A stretch of 7,141 bases of DNA from Loktanella sp. UBA3435. GTDB taxonomy: Bacteria > Pseudomonadota > Alphaproteobacteria > Rhodobacterales > Rhodobacteraceae. Below are positions 6,562 through 7,141 of this stretch, in pieces. The stretch is taken from assembly GCA_002378665.1 (NCBI GenBank), contig DFSO01000096.1:1-7141 (forward strand). The letters run 5' to 3'. A program made the translations under genes and the position numbers. How positions within the stretch are numbered: the first letter of the stretch is position 1; every line of letters begins with the position of its first letter. The notes under the pieces were generated by a model. That model ran no database searches and was not told the DNA's origin. It saw only the letters and a list, made by a program, of their open reading frames with translations.

Positions 6562-7141
6562 ATATCAGCGATTGAGTTCGTTGTCAGCGATGGCGCGGGC
6601 GCAGTTACACGTGGGTCGATTGCAGGAGCAAGCGGCGACAATTCTATTATAGTCGGTGCGGGTCAGGATATCTCGCTGAACCTCGATAGAAATAACATTC
6701 TTTCCTATGTGCGTCAGGGTCAGGCCTTGCAGGTTACTTTGGTTGATGGCCGGATGGTCACAATCGAAGGGTTCTTTAGTCCTGAGGGCGCGATTGAGAA
6801 CGACTTGATGATCTCTGCAAATGGCTCGCTTTCCAAGGTTGATTTGACCGCGGGTGAGGGAAACCTCCTTTACGCGCAATATGTAGACGCGGACTCCTTT
6901 GGTAAGTGGAGCCCCGACGATGATCTCTACTTCGTGCGTGGCTCGGAGGTTATGGTTGCCGGCGTAGAGGCTGCTGACGCAGAAGCGGGTATGTTGTTCA
7001 CGCCACTTCTGGGTGGTCTTGGTGGTTTGGGTGGTCTTGGCGCGGGGCGGCAGCGGCTGTTGCTGCGGCGGCTATCGTTGCCGGTTCTGGTAAAGGCGAC
7101 GGTGACCCAACCGATCCAGTTGACCCAACCGATCCTGTTGA
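6562..7141 (+). CDS. BapA-prefix-like domain protein (start of a large secreted/adhesin-type repeat protein), partial and possibly broken
   Basis: An open frame begins SAIEFVVSDGAG and runs to the right edge. Recognisable features of the BapA prefix-like N-terminal domain are GAGQDISLNL (32-41), LVDGRMVTIEGFF (60-72), KWSPDDDLYF (115-124) and a Gly/Leu-rich end GGLGGLGGLG (151-160). In Rhodobacterales this domain heads very large secreted proteins with Ig-like or calcium-binding repeats that act in biofilm and surface attachment. Two oddities stand out. No ATG, GTG or TTG lies at the expected start: ATA at 6562 occupies the Met position, 8 nt behind GGAG (6550-6553), and an in-frame TGA lies at 6544. 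The frame shifts at the G run 7044-7047: after about residue 160 the proper continuation (Ala-rich helix, AGSGKGDGDPTDPV) lies one base out of register. The frame used up to that point stays open but encodes unlikely Arg/Leu-rich sequence. The gene may be a pseudogene, use an unusual start, or contain sequence errors. Confidence 0.6.
   Translation, partial: MSAIEFVVSDGAGAVTRGSIAGASGDNSIIVGAGQDISLNLDRNNILSYVRQGQALQVTLVDGRMVTIEGFFSPEGAIENDLMISANGSLSKVDLTAGEGNLLYAQYVDADSFGKWSPDDDLYFVRGSEVMVAGVEAADAEAGMLFTPLLGGLGGLGGLGAGRQRLLLRRLSLPVLVKATVTQPIQLTQPILL
7104..7141 (+). repeat. 18-bp tandem repeat encoding Asp-Pro-Thr-Asp-Pro-Val linker
   Basis: Two near-identical 18-bp units (7104-7121 and 7122-7139) differ at one base (CCA versus CCT for Pro). 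A third appears to start with GA at 7140-7141 and runs off the window. In the frame that follows the Ala-rich stretch they encode DPTDPV repeats, an extended acidic/Pro linker of the kind found between the prefix domain and the repeat region of large secreted adhesins. The number of units cannot be seen. Confidence 0.7.

Noticed and set aside
6565..6879. 104-codon minus-strand frame at the right end
   Set aside because: Lies opposite the recognisable BapA-prefix domain; its sequence matches no family.

Overview
The window looks like chromosomal DNA from an alphaproteobacterium, most likely a Rhodobacteraceae (Roseobacter-type) marine bacterium. This rests on moderately high GC, the style of the protein families, a PqiA split into two genes, and a BapA-prefix-type surface protein start. 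The organism is inferred from sequence character alone.

Layout. From about 5372 down to 732 there is a tightly packed minus-strand cluster. It starts with a P-loop small-molecule kinase of the pantothenate/uridine-kinase-like family (best start is TTG at 5372, behind a good promoter). It continues 39 bp later with two PqiA half-proteins, a three-domain MCE protein (PqiB) and a PqiC lipoprotein. The two pqiA genes and pqiB overlap by 19 bp and 11 bp, and pqiB and pqiC are separated by only 3 bp. The pqi part encodes a trans-envelope lipid-transport apparatus: PqiA in the inner membrane, PqiB spanning the periplasm, PqiC at the outer membrane. A hairpin followed by a T-rich tract (about 672-701) probably ends the transcript. 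Beyond it, also on the minus strand, a gene starting at 628 runs off the left edge. It carries an HIRRGD motif like that of fucosyltransferase/NodZ-type glycosyltransferases.

On the plus strand, diverging from the kinase, lies a complete YihY/BrkB-family membrane protein gene (5530-6381). About 180 bp downstream begins a plus-strand gene for a BapA-prefix-like domain, the N-terminus of a large secreted repeat or adhesin protein. It runs off the right edge. This last gene looks damaged or unusual: where homologues would start Met-Ser there is ATA behind a well-placed Shine-Dalgarno sequence, and a one-base shift at a short G run (7044-7047) separates the prefix domain from the Ala-rich and Asp-Pro-Thr-repeat linker, which is intact in another frame.

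Most of the window is recognisable housekeeping or envelope biology. I do not see a convincing new system. The points most worth checking are the state of the adhesin gene (start and frameshift), the long repeated helical tail of the MCE protein, and the kinase start and its link to the pqi operon.
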